From NCBI GenBank assembly GCA_016931315.1, contig JAFGFB010000003.1, positions 1 to 34,924 on the forward strand: DNA of 34,924 bases. Direction: 5' to 3'. Shown here in pieces: positions 32,891-34,924 of the stretch. The notes beneath the pieces were generated by a model that worked only from the letters and a program-made list of their open reading frames with translations, did not search any database and was not told where the DNA came from. Each line of letters begins with the position of its first letter. Positions within the stretch are counted from its first letter, which is position 1. A program made the translations under genes and the position numbers. This DNA is from Anaerolineae bacterium (lineage in GTDB: Bacteria > Chloroflexota > Anaerolineae > B4-G1 > SLSP01).

Positions 32891-34048
32891 ATGCGAGAAG
32901 TTGCCATTATCGGTATCGGCCAAACTCCCGTGCGGGAGCATTGGCCCATCAGCCTTCGGCATCTGGCGCTAGAAGCCTCACTCAATGCGCTGCACGATGC
33001 CAACATTGAAAGAGTGGATGCCGTCTATGTCGGCAATATGATGTCGGGTGAAATCACCGGTCAAGAACATCTCGGTGCGCTGCTTGCCGACAGCCTGGGA
33101 CAAACGGGCGCCGAAGCATTGAAAGTCGAAGCCGCTTGCGCCTCAGGCTCGGCTGCATTTCGCGTGGGCATGATGGCAGTTGCCAGCGGCATGAATGACC
33201 TGGTATTGGTGACCGGTGTAGAGAAAATGACCGACACCTCGGGACGCGAAACCACAGCGGCGCTGGCAATGGCTGCCGATGCGGAATATGAGGTCGCACA
33301 AGGAGTCTCGTTCGTGAGCCTTAATGCGCTGCTGATGCGGCGCTACATGTATGAATACGGCTGGGAGCGTAAAGACTTCGCCAATTTCGTCGTCACGGCA
33401 CATTCCAACGGGATGAACAATCCCAATGCAATGTTCCACATGAAAGTAACCCCGGAACAATATGCCCGTTGCGCCACCATCGCCGACCCGGTTGGCTTAC
33501 TCGACGCCTCGCCGGTCTGCGATGGCGCCGCAGCAGTCATCCTGGCGCCGGCTGAATATGCCCGGACGTTAAGCCCGGCGCCCATACGGGTACGTGGCTC
33601 AGGCATCGCCACGGCGCCGGTAGCCGTCCATGACCGCAAAGACCCGCTGGCATTGGAAGCTGCGCGGCTCTCAGCCAAACGCGCCTACGATATGGCCAAA
33701 GTCAAACCGCAGGATATCAGTTTCTTCGAATTGCACGACGCCTTTACCATCATGTCGGCGCTAAGCCTGGAAGCCTCGGGCTTTGCTGAGCGTGGGCAGG
33801 GCGTGCGCCTGGCGCTTGACGGAGAAATCACCCTGCAAGGGCGGCTTCCCATTGCTACCATGGGCGGGCTGAAATCGCGGGGACATCCTGTGGGCGCTAC
33901 AGGTATGTACCAGATAGTCGAGACGGTTCTGCAACTACGCGGGCTTGCGGGGAAGAATCAGCTGCCCAATGCACGCCTGGGAATGGTGCAGAATATTGGC
34001 GGAAGCGGCGCAACCATCATCACGACGATTTTGGAAGCAATGAGTTAA
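32891..34048 (+). CDS. Archaeal-type acetyl-CoA C-acetyltransferase (thiolase)
   Basis: The 385-residue thiolase has the acyl-accepting Cys83 (EAACASGSAAF), His282 (FELHDAF) and His332 (KSRGHPVGATG). Where classical biosynthetic thiolases have a second catalytic Cys in a C-G-G motif, this protein reads NIGGSGAT (368-375), as in archaeal and SCP2-like thiolases. It would make acetoacetyl-CoA from two acetyl-CoA, the unfavourable first step of the mevalonate pathway. AGGAGG lies before the ATG at 32891, nine bases after the HMG-CoA synthase stop. Coupling to HMG-CoA synthase by complex formation would help pull the reaction (known for archaeal homologs, inferred here). Confidence 0.94.
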   Translation: MREVAIIGIGQTPVREHWPISLRHLALEASLNALHDANIERVDAVYVGNMMSGEITGQEHLGALLADSLGQTGAEALKVEAACASGSAAFRVGMMAVASGMNDLVLVTGVEKMTDTSGRETTAALAMAADAEYEVAQGVSFVSLNALLMRRYMYEYGWERKDFANFVVTAHSNGMNNPNAMFHMKVTPEQYARCATIADPVGLLDASPVCDGAAAVILAPAEYARTLSPAPIRVRGSGIATAPVAVHDRKDPLALEAARLSAKRAYDMAKVKPQDISFFELHDAFTIMSALSLEASGFAERGQGVRLALDGEITLQGRLPIATMGGLKSRGHPVGATGMYQIVETVLQLRGLAGKNQLPNARLGMVQNIGGSGATIITTILEAMS

Positions 34049-34136
34049 ATTGTAGGGTGTGCCACGCAAAAAGAGAAAGTCAGACGTAGCACACACAACG
34101 GATCACAATGTCTTATACTCGGAAAGGAGAAATCTC

Positions 34137-34550
34137 ATGGAAGGAAAAGTTGCACACGATTGGCGGTTGAGGGGTCAGCGGTATCGCCTGGAGGGAGAGG
34201 AATGTCCTCATTGCAAGGCAAAAATCTTCCCCCCACGCGATATCTGCCCGGAATGCAAGAGACCGGCAAAGGAACCCTACCGCCTCAGCGGTCGCGGCGA
34301 AGTTTATACCTTTAGCACGCTGAACAGCGCGCCGGAGGGCTTTGAGAATTACACCCCCTACACCGTGGCGCTGGTCAAACTAGAAGAAGGTCCCATGATC
34401 ACCGCGCAGCTCACCGATGTGGCGCCGGAAGATGTGCGCATCGGGATGCCAGTGGAAATGGTCACCCGCAAGCTCCGCGCCCAGGGTGACGAAGGCACCA
34501 TCATTTACGGCTACAAGTTCCGCCCTACGGGGTTGGGACACGCGCACTAA
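34137..34550 (+). CDS. DUF35 Zn-ribbon/OB-fold protein, thiolase-HMGS scaffold
   Basis: I chose the ATG at 34137 because GGAAAGGAG lies just upstream, giving 137 residues; 26 extra codons upstream look unlike the family. The N-terminal helix is followed by a rubredoxin-like zinc ribbon with Cys23, Cys26, Cys37 and Cys40 (CPHCKAKIF and CPECKRP), then an OB-fold (GRGEVYTFSTLNSAPEGF, PYTVALVKLEEGP, IGMPVEMV). In archaea a DUF35 protein bridges thiolase and HMG-CoA synthase and shares their CoA-binding pocket. The gene order here suggests the same role. An 88-base gap separates it from the thiolase gene, with no convincing promoter in it. A strong terminator follows. Confidence 0.93.
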   Translation: MEGKVAHDWRLRGQRYRLEGEECPHCKAKIFPPRDICPECKRPAKEPYRLSGRGEVYTFSTLNSAPEGFENYTPYTVALVKLEEGPMITAQLTDVAPEDVRIGMPVEMVTRKLRAQGDEGTIIYGYKFRPTGLGHAH

Positions 34551-34576
34551 GCCCTATCAGTAAGGTAGTAGTATCA

Positions 34577-34625
34577 CACCGCCTGCACGGTTCCCAAGTC
34601 CGGGAACCGTGTAGGTGGTGTTTTT
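34577..34625 (+). terminator. Rho-independent terminator of the mevalonate operon
   Basis: A 19-pair stem (34577-34595 with 34602-34620, two G-U pairs) around the six-base loop AAGTCC is followed by TTTTT (34621-34625). It begins 27 bases after the DUF35 stop and its T-run touches the end of the convergent SDR remnant. Confidence 0.95.
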
Positions 34626-34872
34626 ACTTCAAGGCTTCCCCGCCATCCACAAAGAGCGTCTCACCGGTAACATAATCCGCTTCGAGAAGATAGCGGAGAG
34701 CCTGGGCGACATCCTCGGGGGCTCCCCAGCGCCGTAGTAACGTGCTCTGCGCAATGCGAGATTCCTGCTCCGGTGTGAAATTCGGCGGTGGCAATACCGG
34801 TCCGGGAACAATGGCGTTGACGCGCACCGCCGGCGCCAACTCCACCGCCAGGGCGCGGGTCATACCCAACAA
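34624..34872 (-). pseudogene. C-terminal fragment of a short-chain dehydrogenase/reductase
   Basis: About 80 residues match the C-terminal third of classical SDR enzymes: LLGMTRALAVELAP, VRVNAIVPGPV, LLRRWGAPEDVAQALRYLL and DYVTGETLFVDGGEALK. A full gene needs about 160 more residues with a glycine loop and Tyr-x3-Lys. Instead, the frame upstream of LLGM reads Cys-Thr-Ser preceded by a TAA stop at about 34,879-34,881. The remaining 40 bases to the window edge do not look like SDR. The gene is therefore truncated, interrupted or misassembled here. A working start at the TTG near 34,872 is very unlikely to give an enzyme. Confidence 0.7.
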
Positions 34873-34924
34873 GCTAGTGCATTAACAGGCAACATTTTCG
34901 GGAATAGTAAGGTGTGGCTCATGA

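Noticed and set aside
1-34924. CRISPR array, tRNA, rRNA or complete mobile element
   Set aside because: No regularly spaced direct repeats, cloverleaf sequences or transposase/integrase frames were found by reading the gaps between genes.

Overview
The window looks like chromosomal DNA from a bacterium of the Chloroflexota, probably near Anaerolineae or Caldilineae. This is an inference from gene content: a membrane Ser/Thr kinase with a TPR tail, a very large multi-GAF hybrid histidine kinase, a DUF4388 plus MglA-like GTPase pair, an archaeal-type upper mevalonate operon, a translin-family protein and a BchJ-like V4R protein. No rRNA, tRNA, CRISPR array or complete insertion sequence was seen. 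Nearly all genes from 1 to 30.2 kb are on the minus strand. The mevalonate operon at 30.5-34.6 kb is on the plus strand.

Layout. (A) 1-8.9 kb is an exopolysaccharide or O-antigen-like locus: CapF- and CapE-like sugar-nucleotide enzymes (UDP-L-FucNAc branch), two GT4 glycosyltransferases, a Wzx-type flippase, a Wzy-type polymerase and a membrane TPR protein with a C-terminal beta-rich domain. (B) 9.0-13.6 kb holds a transmembrane Ser/Thr kinase with about twelve TPR units and two NAD-dependent sugar epimerase/decarboxylase-like enzymes, the latter behind a good promoter that carries a palindrome in its spacer. (C) 13.9-15.4 kb holds a translin/TRAX-family protein directly abutting a DUF3467 protein, then ssb with its own promoter and terminator. 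(D) 15.4-26.7 kb is a tightly packed run, in transcription order: alpha/beta hydrolase, V4R protein, left-handed beta-helix protein, acyl-ACP-reductase-like protein, REC-GGDNF regulator, 1457-residue hybrid histidine kinase, CheY-like regulator, a second paralogous alpha/beta hydrolase and a cell-wall amidase. (E) 26.7-30.2 kb holds the MglA-like GTPase, the DUF4388 protein and recN. (F) 30.5-34.6 kb on the plus strand is HMG-CoA reductase, archaeal-type HMG-CoA synthase, archaeal-type thiolase and a DUF35 Zn-ribbon/OB protein, closed by a strong terminator. A truncated SDR gene lies at the right edge.

How the genes work together. Region A would make sugar nucleotides, assemble a lipid-linked repeat, flip it and polymerise it. 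Region F would make mevalonate from acetyl-CoA for isoprenoids, with DUF35 expected to bridge thiolase and HMG-CoA synthase as in archaea. Region D combines possible fatty-acyl/aldehyde chemistry (an AAR-like protein with the catalytic Cys kept) with a sensory phosphorelay. That combination is the best candidate here for an undescribed system. The translin/DUF3467 pair is the second.
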